From SURF-21 sp964510515 (lineage in GTDB: Bacteria > Actinomycetota > Geothermincolia > Geothermincolales > RBG-13-55-18): a stretch of DNA of 26,709 bases. The notes under the pieces are model-generated. The model ran no database searches. It saw only the letters and a list, made by a program, of their open reading frames with translations, and was not told where the DNA came from. Where the stretch lies: the NCBI GenBank assembly GCA_964510515.1, contig CAZEAU010000032.1, forward strand, positions 1-26,709, written 5' to 3'. Shown piece by piece: positions 7,591 through 15,382 of the stretch. Numbering within the stretch: the first letter of the stretch is position 1; the number at the start of each line of letters is the position of its first letter. Position numbers and translations under genes: made by a program.

Positions 7591-8325
7591 TCACGGCCGC
7601 ACCTCCACCAGCAGGGGGGGGATAAACGCGGTGATATAGACCAGGAGGGCCTTGATGAGCACTATCAGTCCCGTCATCTCCAGGAACTCCTCCAGGAAGG
7701 TGGCCATGCGGCGCAGCACGTGAGCCTCGGCATAGCCGGTGGTGAGAAATCCCTGCACCATCTCGAAGCCCACCGCTCCCAGGAGATAGATGACGGCGGC
7801 GAGCGCCATCAGCCTTCTCACCGCCGGCGGGAGGCGCAGCAGGAAAGGCAGCAGCAGCAGGGCTCCGGCGGCGCAGAGGATGAGGGCCGGTATCACCCAG
7901 GCCAGGTAGAAGAAACCTCCGCTTATGCCCAGGGCCCTCCTCACCGGCTCCACCAGGGTCTCGTGCATGGAGGTGAACTCGTCCACCGCCAGGGCGGCGA
8001 AGAGGATGCCCAGAAATAACCAGTGCCGCCGGTAACGCCTCCTCTCCCTGCCGCCGTGTACGCCTATGAGCAGGGCCAGCAGGGAGGCCACGCCGAAGAG
8101 AGCGGTGTTGAAGAGGGTGGGGATATTGGCCTCCTCGTCGAAATCGAAGACGCGGAAGATAGTAAAAATGTCCAGGGAGGTGTAGAAGTGGAGGTACCAG
8201 GTGAGGAGGTGGATGGCGCTCAGGCAGAGCAGGGTTATGCCCAACCACCTTTCCGCTTTCTGAATCGAGAAGCGCAGGCGCAGCCTGTCCGCGCGGACGT
8301 CTTCCTCGCCTCCCGGCTCCTTCAT
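7591..8325 (-). CDS. Polytopic membrane protein of unknown function
   Basis: A 244-residue protein with about six hydrophobic helices. The first is WLGITLLCLSAIHLLTWYL, another is LFLGILFAALAVDEFTSMHE and the last is MTGLIVLIKALLVYITAFI. The acidic/His motif DEFTSMHE at the end of the third helix, and a second acidic helix end MATFLEEFLEMTG, could form a site in the membrane. I do not recognise a named family. The ATG overlaps the stop of the upstream acyl-CoA synthetase-like gene (ATGA), so the two are translationally coupled and may act together. GGGGAG lies about seven bases before the start. Confidence 0.75.
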   Translation of the reverse strand: MKEPGGEEDVRADRLRLRFSIQKAERWLGITLLCLSAIHLLTWYLHFYTSLDIFTIFRVFDFDEEANIPTLFNTALFGVASLLALLIGVHGGRERRRYRRHWLFLGILFAALAVDEFTSMHETLVEPVRRALGISGGFFYLAWVIPALILCAAGALLLLPFLLRLPPAVRRLMALAAVIYLLGAVGFEMVQGFLTTGYAEAHVLRRMATFLEEFLEMTGLIVLIKALLVYITAFIPPLLVEVRP

Positions 8326-9746
8326 CCCTCCTCTCCCCTTGCCCGCGCCGCCCCGTAGTGGTAGAGGGTGGCCAGGGCGCGGGCGGCGCGCTCGGGCGAG
8401 GTGAGCACGGGCACCTCCGGGCCGATGGCCTCGTCCAGGTCGGAGACGAAGCCCTCGTCGCCGAGGGAGCAGAGCACCAGGGGTTTGCGCGGCGCCAGGC
8501 CGCGCAGCTCGGGTGCCGCCCCCAGCCATTCCCGCATGGACACGCCGCGCTCCTTGAGCTCGCGGAAGACCGCATAGGGCATGACCGCGATGGAGAGCAC
8601 CATGTCGATGTCGGGGTCCTCGAGCATAGCGGACATGGCCGGTATGAACTGCCCGGAGGGCCCCACGTCCAGGGGGTTGCGCACGTTCATCCACGCCGGG
8701 GCCACCGCGCGCACCTTCTCCACCGAGGCCGCGCGCAGGGAGGGGAGTTCGAGCCCCGCCTCCACGGCGGCGTCCGTGGCCAGCGCGCCCAGGCTGCCGC
8801 TGGAGGTGACCACCCCCAGCCGCCTGCCCACGGGCAGGGGCTGGGTGGAGAAGACGCGGGCCAGGTCCACCAACTCGTCCAGGCTGCCCGCCCTGATCGC
8901 TCCGCTCTGCCTGAAGACGGCCTCGTAGAGGCGGTCCTCGCCGGACAAGCTGCCGGTGTGGGAAGCGGTGGCCTGCCTCCCGGCGCCGGTGCGGCCGCTC
9001 TTGAGCACCAGTACCGGCTTGTCGCGGGTGATCCGCTGCAGGGTCTCCCGCAGCCGCCTCCCCTCCGCCGCCCCCTCCAGGTACATCATGACCACCGCGG
9101 TCCGCGGGTCGCGGTGCAGGTAGTCCAGCACCTCGCATTCGTCCACGTCCATGCGGTTGCCGAGGGTGACCGCCTTGGAGATGAAGAGCCCCTTCTGATG
9201 CAGCCCGTCGAGGAGGATGTTGCCGAAGACGCCGCTCTGGGCGATGACCCCCACCTTCCCCGGCGTGAGCGCCTCCTCCACTATCTCCACCGTAAAGAGG
9301 CAGTTGGCGGTGTTCACCACCCCCACGCAGTTGGGCCCGATGACCCTCACCCCCCAGCGGGCGGCCGCCTGCCCCGCCTCCTCCTGCAGGGCCCTGCCCC
9401 GCTCCCCGATCTCCGCGAAGCCCGCGCTCTCGATGATGGCATGCCTGATGCCGCGCTCGCCTATCTCGTCCAAGGCCCGGGGCACCACCGCGGCCGGCAC
9501 CATGATCACCGCCAGGTCGGGGCCCTCGGGGACCTCCGCCACGCTGCGGTGGAGGGGCAGGCCGTGCAGCTCCCCCCCGGCGGGATTCACCAGGTGGATG
9601 CGGTCACCCCAGCCCTGCCGCTGCAGGGCCAGGGGGAGGATGAAGCCGAAGCCCGGCGAGCGCCGGGCCCCCACGATAACCAGCCCCTTGGGAGCAAAGA
9701 AGGGGCGGAGGCCGGAAGCCTCCGCGGACATGCCTGATGGCGCCAT
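8322..9746 (-). CDS. Acyl-CoA synthetase (NDP-forming), alpha-type subunit, second copy
   Basis: A 474-residue member of the same superfamily as the gene at 2359, but clearly diverged from it. It has an N-terminal CoA-binding domain (FFAPKGLVIVGARRSPGFGF; VIGPNCVG near 135-142), ligase domains, and the phosphohistidine motif ASHTGSLSG with His263. Like its relative it lacks the ATP-grasp half, so it must pair with another protein or act differently. GGAAG four bases upstream supports the ATG at 9746; ATG 9731 lacks a ribosome site. The stop overlaps the start of the membrane protein gene. In 9747-9890 I see no gene, only a TATATT-containing AT patch near 9835-9842. Confidence 0.86.
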   Translation of the reverse strand: MAPSGMSAEASGLRPFFAPKGLVIVGARRSPGFGFILPLALQRQGWGDRIHLVNPAGGELHGLPLHRSVAEVPEGPDLAVIMVPAAVVPRALDEIGERGIRHAIIESAGFAEIGERGRALQEEAGQAAARWGVRVIGPNCVGVVNTANCLFTVEIVEEALTPGKVGVIAQSGVFGNILLDGLHQKGLFISKAVTLGNRMDVDECEVLDYLHRDPRTAVVMMYLEGAAEGRRLRETLQRITRDKPVLVLKSGRTGAGRQATASHTGSLSGEDRLYEAVFRQSGAIRAGSLDELVDLARVFSTQPLPVGRRLGVVTSSGSLGALATDAAVEAGLELPSLRAASVEKVRAVAPAWMNVRNPLDVGPSGQFIPAMSAMLEDPDIDMVLSIAVMPYAVFRELKERGVSMREWLGAAPELRGLAPRKPLVLCSLGDEGFVSDLDEAIGPEVPVLTSPERAARALATLYHYGAARARGEEG

Positions 9747-9890
9747 CGCTCTTCCGCCTTTCCGCGCATTTCTCGCGGCCGGCCTGCGCGGGGCCGCCCG
9801 CGAGGCCTACCGGCCGCTGCCTGTTCCGTGCACAATATATCACGAAGAACGGTGGGGCCCGCTCCGGCTATTTCCGCCCCCGCCTTGCCT

Positions 9891-11285
9891 TCAGCCCTTG
9901 ACCACGGCCGATTCCATCATGCGGTCCAGGGCGCCGAAGACGCCGAGGGCACGGCAGCGCACCCAGTCGCTGGCGGGGGTGGCATGGGGGCGGCGCAGCG
10001 CATCCACGCGCCTCGCCCGCGTCTTCGCCCGCCACTGCGGCGTATAGTCAAGCTCACCGCGGGCTTTGTCCGCCCACTCCATGCGCAGCGCGTCCCCCAC
10101 CCACACCGGCACGTACTGCTTGCGGCAGGGATACCCCGGGGTGATGTAGATGGTGCAGCGGGCCGGGTCCATGACCAGGTTGTTGAGGGTCATGGCCGCG
10201 CTCACCTCCACCAGGGCCTCCACCAGCTCCAGCCTGCGCAGGTGGCGGAAGAAGTTCCAGGGGTGGCAGCAGATGGTGGCGTCGTCCACCCGCTCCCCGT
10301 AGATGTCGGGCTCTATCCCGAACTCCGCCAGGGCGGAGTAATTGACGCCGTGGTCGGTAGTGATCATCCTCACCGCGCCGAGGTCGATCTCGCCCTCGAA
10401 CCTCCGCAGCAGCTCCCACATGCGGGCCAGGCGCGCATAGGAGCCGGCGATGAGGGGCTCGCTTATGGGGTCGGCCCCTCCCGAGAGCTTGCGGTCCAGG
10501 AACTGGTGGTGGTTGGCGGAGGCCAGTACCCCGCCGTGGTCCGCACCCTTCTCCACCGCCAGGTGGTGGTGGGAATGCTCGATGACCGCGGCGTCCCCTT
10601 CCATGTCGGCGAAGATGATATTGGCGTTCATGAGGATGGCGATGGCCAAGCCGGCCACCACCTCGCGCGGGTTGTCCCGCCACACCCCTGTCGCCCCGTC
10701 CACGCTGGACTGCGTCTCCATGGCCAGGTTATTGAGTTCGAAGAAGGTCAGGCCCTCCCCGCCGTCGCTGACGCCCACGGAGTTCACGCAGGAGGACAGG
10801 CCGTCCCCGTTCATCACCCCGATGCCGAAGAGCACCGGCAGCCCCAGGCACACGTAGGGCTTACTGCCGGCGATATCCCTCACATACAGGGGCATCTTGC
10901 CCAGGAGCAGGCGCATGAAGGGCGCGATGTCGAAGTTCCAGGAGACGTAGATGCCGCCGCCGCTGGTCGCCGGGGGGACGGCGGCAAAATTGGTGCAGGC
11001 GGTGCCGGGGAGAGAGGCCAGGGCCATTCCTCCCGCCACCACCTCCCGGACCTCCGTGCCCAGGGTGCGCGCCAGCCCCTGCATGCGCTCGAGCTGGGCG
11101 GGATAGCGCTGCGCCAGCGTTCTCTCGTGGCGCCTGGCCTTCTCCCTCGCCCGCGCCGGGTCGGTCCCCCTTCTCTTCATGGTCAGCGCGGCCTGGCGCA
11201 GGGCGGCCCGGAAGAGGCCCTCCCGGCCGCGTGCGGCCGCCAGGCCGTAGGCGAAATCGTTCTCGGCCTCGATGGTCCAGAGCAT
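9891..11285 (-). CDS. C45-family autoproteolytic acyltransferase/hydrolase-like protein
   Basis: A 464-residue protein resembling the acyl-CoA:6-aminopenicillanate acyltransferase (peptidase C45, Ntn-hydrolase) group. The segment ALASLPGTACTNFAA positions Cys97 as the likely autoproteolytic cleavage site and nucleophile. It is followed by IYVSWNFDIAPF (Asn-Phe-Asp typical of this group) and GVMNGDGLSSCVNSVG. Family members cleave themselves before Cys and then hydrolyse or transfer acyl groups on amides; many have unknown natural substrates. No signal peptide is evident. AAGGAG lies six bases before the ATG. It sits between PlsC and the acyl-CoA synthetase-like gene, all on one strand, suggesting acyl-group metabolism. 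Confidence 0.75.
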   Translation of the reverse strand: MLWTIEAENDFAYGLAAARGREGLFRAALRQAALTMKRRGTDPARAREKARRHERTLAQRYPAQLERMQGLARTLGTEVREVVAGGMALASLPGTACTNFAAVPPATSGGGIYVSWNFDIAPFMRLLLGKMPLYVRDIAGSKPYVCLGLPVLFGIGVMNGDGLSSCVNSVGVSDGGEGLTFFELNNLAMETQSSVDGATGVWRDNPREVVAGLAIAILMNANIIFADMEGDAAVIEHSHHHLAVEKGADHGGVLASANHHQFLDRKLSGGADPISEPLIAGSYARLARMWELLRRFEGEIDLGAVRMITTDHGVNYSALAEFGIEPDIYGERVDDATICCHPWNFFRHLRRLELVEALVEVSAAMTLNNLVMDPARCTIYITPGYPCRKQYVPVWVGDALRMEWADKARGELDYTPQWRAKTRARRVDALRRPHATPASDWVRCRALGVFGALDRMMESAVVKG

Positions 11286-11354
11286 AGTCTCTCCTTTCCG
11301 CCTCCCCGCGGCGGCTGCGGCCGCCGCCCCCCTCCCCTCCCGCGGCGGCCGGCT

Positions 11355-12203
11355 CTATCTCTTCTTGGCCGCCGCGAAGGGGCCGGGCTTCCACTTGCCT
11401 TCCACCTTCATCCAATCGTGCGGCAGGAGCTCGAACACGCGGTCGCGCAGGAACTCGTTGTCCTCCTCCTCGGCAAGGCGGAAAAAGAGGTCGAAGGGGA
11501 TGTCCTGCCGCCTCACGAAGTCGCTGACGATGCACACCATCCTGGCGATGAGCTTCATGCCCTTGCGGTCGTGGGTCACGGTGTCCGCCCACTGGCGCAG
11601 CGTCTCCACCTGCTGGATGAAGCGCCCTTCCGCCTTCTCCTCCAGGTCGCCCAGAAACTCCAGCATGCGCTTCTTGGGCGGCAGGGTGAAAAGTTTGCCG
11701 ATGTTGACTTGAATGCCCCCGTCGTCCCGCCTGTAGGTCGCCACCGGCAGTATGGGAGCCGGCGCCGCGCGGGCCAGGTTGGCCACCCCGAACTGAAAGG
11801 GCTTGAGCTCCTTGGGCCGGCTGCGCGTGCCCTCGGGAAAGACGAAGACGAGTTCGCGGCGGCGCAGGTACTTCAGGCTGAGCAGGATGGCCTGCGAGTG
11901 GTCGGCCTGCGACCTGTCGATGGGTATGACCCCGAATAGCTTCCACAACGCCCAGCCCATGAGGCCCTCCTTGCCCTTTTCGATGTCCGACTTGGCCCAC
12001 GGCCACATGTGGCTGCGGGTGAGGGCGGGCTTGAGCGCGAGGGCGACGGCCACGATATCCAGGCTGCTCTGATGGTTGCAGATCACGATGAAAGGCCCGT
12101 AGCGGGGCACGTTCTCGACCCCGGAGACCTTGAGGTCGTATTTCTTCGTGCGCCCCGCGATGGCGAAGAAAGGGCGCAAAGCGACATACCTCCACCACAT
12201 CAC
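11355..12203 (-). CDS. 1-acyl-sn-glycerol-3-phosphate acyltransferase-like protein (PlsC family)
   Basis: About 282 residues of the LPLAT/PlsC acyltransferase family. Motif I NHQSSLD carries the catalytic His44 and Asp49 (HX4D), and motif III FPEGTRSRP lies at 122-130. The PlsC domain ends near residue 165; the last hundred residues (rich in acidic and Arg residues, ending KPGPFAAAKKR) are extra compared with minimal PlsC proteins and unassigned. The enzyme would transfer an acyl chain to lysophosphatidate or a similar acceptor at the membrane. Start is GTG 12203 or the adjacent ATG 12200; AAAGG lies six bases before the GTG. Confidence 0.86.
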   Translation of the reverse strand: MMWWRYVALRPFFAIAGRTKKYDLKVSGVENVPRYGPFIVICNHQSSLDIVAVALALKPALTRSHMWPWAKSDIEKGKEGLMGWALWKLFGVIPIDRSQADHSQAILLSLKYLRRRELVFVFPEGTRSRPKELKPFQFGVANLARAAPAPILPVATYRRDDGGIQVNIGKLFTLPPKKRMLEFLGDLEEKAEGRFIQQVETLRQWADTVTHDRKGMKLIARMVCIVSDFVRRQDIPFDLFFRLAEEEDNEFLRDRVFELLPHDWMKVEGKWKPGPFAAAKKR

Positions 12204-12293
12204 GCAAAGCCTTTCCCTCCGTGCAGCCTTCTCCTTGTCTTTAGATTAAGCCAGGCGGCGCCCGCGCGTCCACAGTGCGCGCCGCCCCCCCGC

Positions 12294-12326
12294 GGTCATG
12301 CGGGCTCGTTCCGCGGGAATAATAGC
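12294..12326. repeat. 33-bp direct repeat, copy 1
   Basis: A perfect 33-base sequence beginning GGTCATGCGGGCTCG and ending GGGAATAATAGC recurs 65 bases downstream at 12359-12391. It lies in the divergent gap between the PlsC gene (minus) and the FAD oxidoreductase gene (plus) and contains the interrupted inverted repeat TTCC-GCG-GGAA. It may be a tandem regulator site or a small local duplication. Confidence 0.75.
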
Positions 12327-12358
12327 CCGGGGGAGCGGGCTTACCGCGGCCAACTCCA

Positions 12359-12391
12359 GGTCATGCGGGCTCGTTCCGCGGGAATAATAGC
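12359..12391. repeat. 33-bp direct repeat, copy 2
   Basis: This second copy is identical in all 33 bases to 12294-12326. It ends 33 bases ahead of the ATG of the FAD oxidoreductase gene, so its AATAAT stretch lies in the promoter-proximal region of that gene. Confidence 0.75.
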
Positions 12392-12424
12392 GGCGGCGCG
12401 GCGTGATTGTGTAAGGGGACGGCG

Positions 12425-13999
12425 ATGGCGGAGCGATACGATGCCCTCATCATCGGCGCGGGCCTGGGCGGCCTCACGGCGGCGGCCCACCTGCTCGAGC
12501 GCGGCCTGCGGGTGGCGGTCCTGGAGGCTCGCCCTCACCCCGGCGGCACGGCTTACGCCTATGCCCGCCGCGGCTTCCTCTTCCCCATGGGCCCCCTGGG
12601 CTTCAGCAGCCCCGCCCTGGTGGCGCAGGCCCTGGCCGGGGCGGGGATCGACGCCCCCCCGCCCCTGCGGCGCGTGCACTACGAGCTGCGGGCCTTCGGC
12701 CTGCGCGTCCCCCTCACCCTCCCCTGCGAGGACGAGGTCGCCGCGCTGTCCGCCCTCTTCCCGGCGGAGGAGGAGGCCATCGGCCGCTTCTTCACGCACA
12801 TGCGCGAGCTCTCCTCGCGGCGGGAGCGCGCGCAGCGAGGGGGGCTTTCCCGCCCGCGCCGCGCCGAGCCCGCCAGCGCCGCCGCCTGGCTGGAGGGCCG
12901 CGTCGGCGACTGGAGACTGCGCCGCATTCTCGGCGGCATGGGCAGCCGCGAGCCCTATGCGGGCACCGTCCTGCTCGCGGCCATGTGGTCTCTCCTCTGT
13001 GCGCAGGGCATACACCACCCGCGGGGCGGGATGCGGGGCCTCTGCGACCTGCTGGCGGGAAGGCTGGGCTGGGAGGCGGGGGCGGCACAGGACACGCAGA
13101 CCCTCTCGTTCACGCGCGGAGGTGGCGAGCTCTTCCTGCGCGCCGGCGTCGCGGGTATCCTGGTCGACGGGGGCAGGGCCACGGGGGCGTACCTCGACGA
13201 CGGCCGGCGCCTGGAGGCGGCGGCGGTCATCTGCAATGCCGACTTCAAGTCCACCTTCCTGCGCCTCCTTCCCCCGCAAGCCGTCCCCGACGCACTGCGG
13301 CGGGCGGTGGCATCCGCCCCCCTGACCTCCTCCAACTTCCAGGTCTGCCTGGGCCTCGACGCCTCGCGGGTGGACCTCTCCGCCTACGGCGATGCCAGCC
13401 GCATCATCTACCGCAGGGGCCCGCCAGGCGAGCCCCCCGACGACGCCGGCCCGGACTGGGGCGCGGCGCGCATAGACCCCCACGCCCTGGCGGGCGCGGA
13501 GCTGGAGGCCACGCTTCTCTCGGCGGACGACCCCCATCTCGCCCCCCGCGGACGCGCCGTGCTCGTCATCCGCGTTGCCGCTCCCCACCGCCATTTCGCC
13601 CCCTGGCGGCCTGCGCCGGGACGCAGGAGGCGCGGCTATTTCGCCTACAAGTCCTCCCTGGCGAAAGCGCTGGCAAACGAGATCTCCGCCTTCGTCCCCG
13701 GAGCCGCGCAGGCCGTTCTCTGCCTCGACATCGCCACCCCCCTGACCTTCGAGGAGAGGGGGGGCAGAAGCGAGGGCGCCGTGGCCGGATGGTCCTGGGA
13801 GCATAAGGAAGGGGATGAAGGCGACGCCGTGGAGCTCATCCGCACCCCGGTGAGGGGCCTGTACATGGCGGGCTGCCAGGCCTATTCCGCGCTGGCCCTG
13901 GGCGGGGTGCCCTCGGCCGTGCTCAGCGGCCTGCGCGCGGCCGAATACCTCCTCGCGGGGGCTGGACCGCAGGCGAGGATGCACATCCCCGGCGCGTGA
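12425..13999 (+). CDS. Phytoene desaturase-like FAD-dependent oxidoreductase
   Basis: A 524-residue NAD(P)/FAD oxidoreductase of the CrtI/retinol-saturase type. The N-terminal dinucleotide fold reads ALIIGAGLGGLTAAAHLLERG with GxGxxG at 11-16 and Glu34 ending the second strand, followed by HPGGTAYAY. The C-terminal FAD motif is GLYMAGCQAYSALALGGVPSAVLSG. Family members desaturate, isomerise or saturate polyprenoid and lipid substrates; no carotenoid genes are nearby, so the substrate is unknown. The ATG at 12425 has AAGGGG six bases upstream. It is convergent with the CMD-like selenoprotein gene, with only 25 bases between the two ends. Confidence 0.83.
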   Translation: MAERYDALIIGAGLGGLTAAAHLLERGLRVAVLEARPHPGGTAYAYARRGFLFPMGPLGFSSPALVAQALAGAGIDAPPPLRRVHYELRAFGLRVPLTLPCEDEVAALSALFPAEEEAIGRFFTHMRELSSRRERAQRGGLSRPRRAEPASAAAWLEGRVGDWRLRRILGGMGSREPYAGTVLLAAMWSLLCAQGIHHPRGGMRGLCDLLAGRLGWEAGAAQDTQTLSFTRGGGELFLRAGVAGILVDGGRATGAYLDDGRRLEAAAVICNADFKSTFLRLLPPQAVPDALRRAVASAPLTSSNFQVCLGLDASRVDLSAYGDASRIIYRRGPPGEPPDDAGPDWGAARIDPHALAGAELEATLLSADDPHLAPRGRAVLVIRVAAPHRHFAPWRPAPGRRRRGYFAYKSSLAKALANEISAFVPGAAQAVLCLDIATPLTFEERGGRSEGAVAGWSWEHKEGDEGDAVELIRTPVRGLYMAGCQAYSALALGGVPSAVLSGLRAAEYLLAGAGPQARMHIPGA

Positions 14000-14024
14000 G
14001 CGCAGGCCCTGCCCGCGAGCCGGG

Positions 14025-14642
14025 TCAAGCGCCGGGGAGAGCGCAGGCCGCGGGTTCCTCTTCGCGCCGCCCGGGCAGGCGCCGCATCCAGCCGTCCACG
14101 GTATTGCCGATGAGGTTGAAGAAATACATGGCCTTCATGGTGGCCACGACCCAGGCCCGCTCGTCCTCGTCGAAGGCGCTCTCGAACCTCTCCGCCGTCT
14201 GCGGCGCCGGGCCTTCCCGGCGCGTGAGCGCCTCCCTCACCCAGCTCAGCGCCGCGTGTTCGCGCGCATCGAACCTGGCGGGGTCCAGCGCCGCCAGGTC
14301 CCTCATCTTCTCCTCCGTCATCCCCGCGATCCGACCGAATCGCCTGTGCGCGGACTGTCACCACGTGCACTCGTTGGCCATGGCCGTGACCAGCATGATG
14401 CTCTCGCGCAAAGCCGGGGGAAGGGCCCGCGCAAGATAGACCTCGGCCAGGGCGCGCTGCACCGCGGCGAGCTCCCTGAGGTGATAGAGAAAATGGGAGA
14501 GGCTGAGGTAGCTGCGCCGCGCCGACCCCTCCTCGTAGGGGCGCCAGTCGCATTCGTGCAGCTGCAGGCGCGGCCGCGAGCGGCTCAGCGCCGCCGCGCA
14601 AGCGGCGGCCCCCAGCATGGCGGCGTATAGGGTTTTACGCAT
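14025..14642 (-). CDS. Carboxymuconolactone decarboxylase/AhpD-like selenoprotein (CxxU, in-frame UGA)
   Basis: Reading through the TGA at 14360-14358 gives a 205-residue protein. The segment before it ends IMLVTAMANECTW, and the segment after it starts QSAHRRFGRIAGMTEEKMRDLA. Together these form the AhpD/CMD active-site pattern E-C-x-x-C-x-x-x-H, with Cys92, selenocysteine 95 in place of the second Cys, and His99. The frame is open on both sides, and a SECIS-like hairpin (14326-14343) follows the TGA. AhpD-like proteins reduce peroxiredoxin-type partners or other thiols; the partner here is unknown. AAGGAAG precedes the ATG at 14642. It is third on its strand after the ferredoxin and TetR genes. 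Alternative: a gene broken by a nonsense mutation, less likely given the exact Cys position and hairpin. Confidence 0.85.
14326..14343 (-). promoter_or_regulatory. SECIS-like element of the CMD/AhpD-like selenoprotein
   Basis: On the minus strand GCGATTC pairs with GGATCGC (7 bp, one U-G pair) around the tetraloop GGTC. The loop begins 21 bases after the TGA. GGUC is the same apical loop as in the E. coli fdhF SECIS bound by SelB, and the spacing is within the usual bacterial range. Confidence 0.75.
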
Positions 14643-14747
14643 CTCTTCCTTTCCGGCCCGGCCCGCCCTTCTCCTCGCGGGCGGCGCCACGGCCCTTGCT
14701 TCTCGGCCCGCTTTTTCACCGCGGGGCTCGGAGCCCGCCCCATACGC

Positions 14748-15332
14748 TCATGCCGCGAGCGAGCGCTCGATATGGCGGCGGCAGGCGCGCAGGAATGCGT
14801 CGGAGAGGGGGGTGCCCGCCAGCGCGCGGGCCATGGCCAGCCCTCCCACCATGAGGGAAAACGTGGCCAGCGCCTCGCCGCGGGGGTCGGGCGACCCGGC
14901 TTCCCCGAGATGCGCGGCGATGCTCTTCACCATGTCCCCCACTTCCCCGGCCAGCGCTTCCCGCACCTCCGCATCCTCCCTGGCCGCCTCGCCCAGGACG
15001 GCGGGCAGGGGGCATCCGGCCGCGGGGTTGTCGCGATGAGGGGGGGAGAGGTAGGCGGCGGCCATGCCTCTCACCCATGCCGCGCCCTCCCTGCCGGCGA
15101 GGGCCGCCGCCAGGAGCCCGCGCGACCCGCGCAGGGCCTGCCTGAGCGCCTCCGCCACCAGCGACCTCTTGGACTCGAAATGGGCGTAGAAGCCGCCCAC
15201 GGTCATCCCCGCACCCTCCATGACCTCCGCCACGCTGGCCCCACGGATGCCCTTGGCGCGCAGCAGCGAACCCGCGGAGGCGAGTATGCGTTCCCGGCTC
15301 ATCTTCTTCCGGGCCGCCTTCGCTCCCGTCAT
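14748..15332 (-). CDS. TetR/AcrR-family transcriptional regulator
   Basis: A 194-residue regulator. The helix-turn-helix region spans about residues 11-60: RERILASAGSLLRAKGIRGASVAEVMEGAGMTVGGFYAHFESKRSLVAEAL, a standard TetR DNA-binding domain with the GFYAHFESK recognition end. The C-terminal part has PAAGCPLPAVLGE, seen in a TetR subgroup (TetR_C-like) often tied to quinone or thiol stress. GAGGGAGAG precedes the ATG. It lies 50 bases after the ferredoxin gene and 105 bases before the CMD-like selenoprotein, so it may control this three-gene set. Its operator may be the AT-rich repeats at 16482-16521; that is inference. Confidence 0.9.
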   Translation of the reverse strand: MTGAKAARKKMSRERILASAGSLLRAKGIRGASVAEVMEGAGMTVGGFYAHFESKRSLVAEALRQALRGSRGLLAAALAGREGAAWVRGMAAAYLSPPHRDNPAAGCPLPAVLGEAAREDAEVREALAGEVGDMVKSIAAHLGEAGSPDPRGEALATFSLMVGGLAMARALAGTPLSDAFLRACRRHIERSLAA

Positions 15333-15382
15333 CTCTCCCTCATCTTCGGCCGCGGCCGCCGGCTCCTCGCAGCGGCCCACGC

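Noticed and set aside
5728..8019. 763-codon plus-strand open frame
   Set aside because: It lies opposite the ABC transporter operon, whose genes have clear motifs; the frame has low-complexity shadow composition.
9828..11939. 703-codon plus-strand open frame
   Set aside because: Antisense shadow of the C45-like and PlsC genes.
14358..14360. TGA of the CMD-like gene as a simple nonsense mutation
   Set aside because: The position coincides with the active-site Cys, the frame stays open on both sides, a fitting SECIS hairpin follows, and two other genes nearby show the same pattern.
14690..14740. GGGCT/AGCCC hairpin between the TetR and CMD-like genes as a terminator
   Set aside because: The stem is only 5 bp and no T-run follows on either strand.
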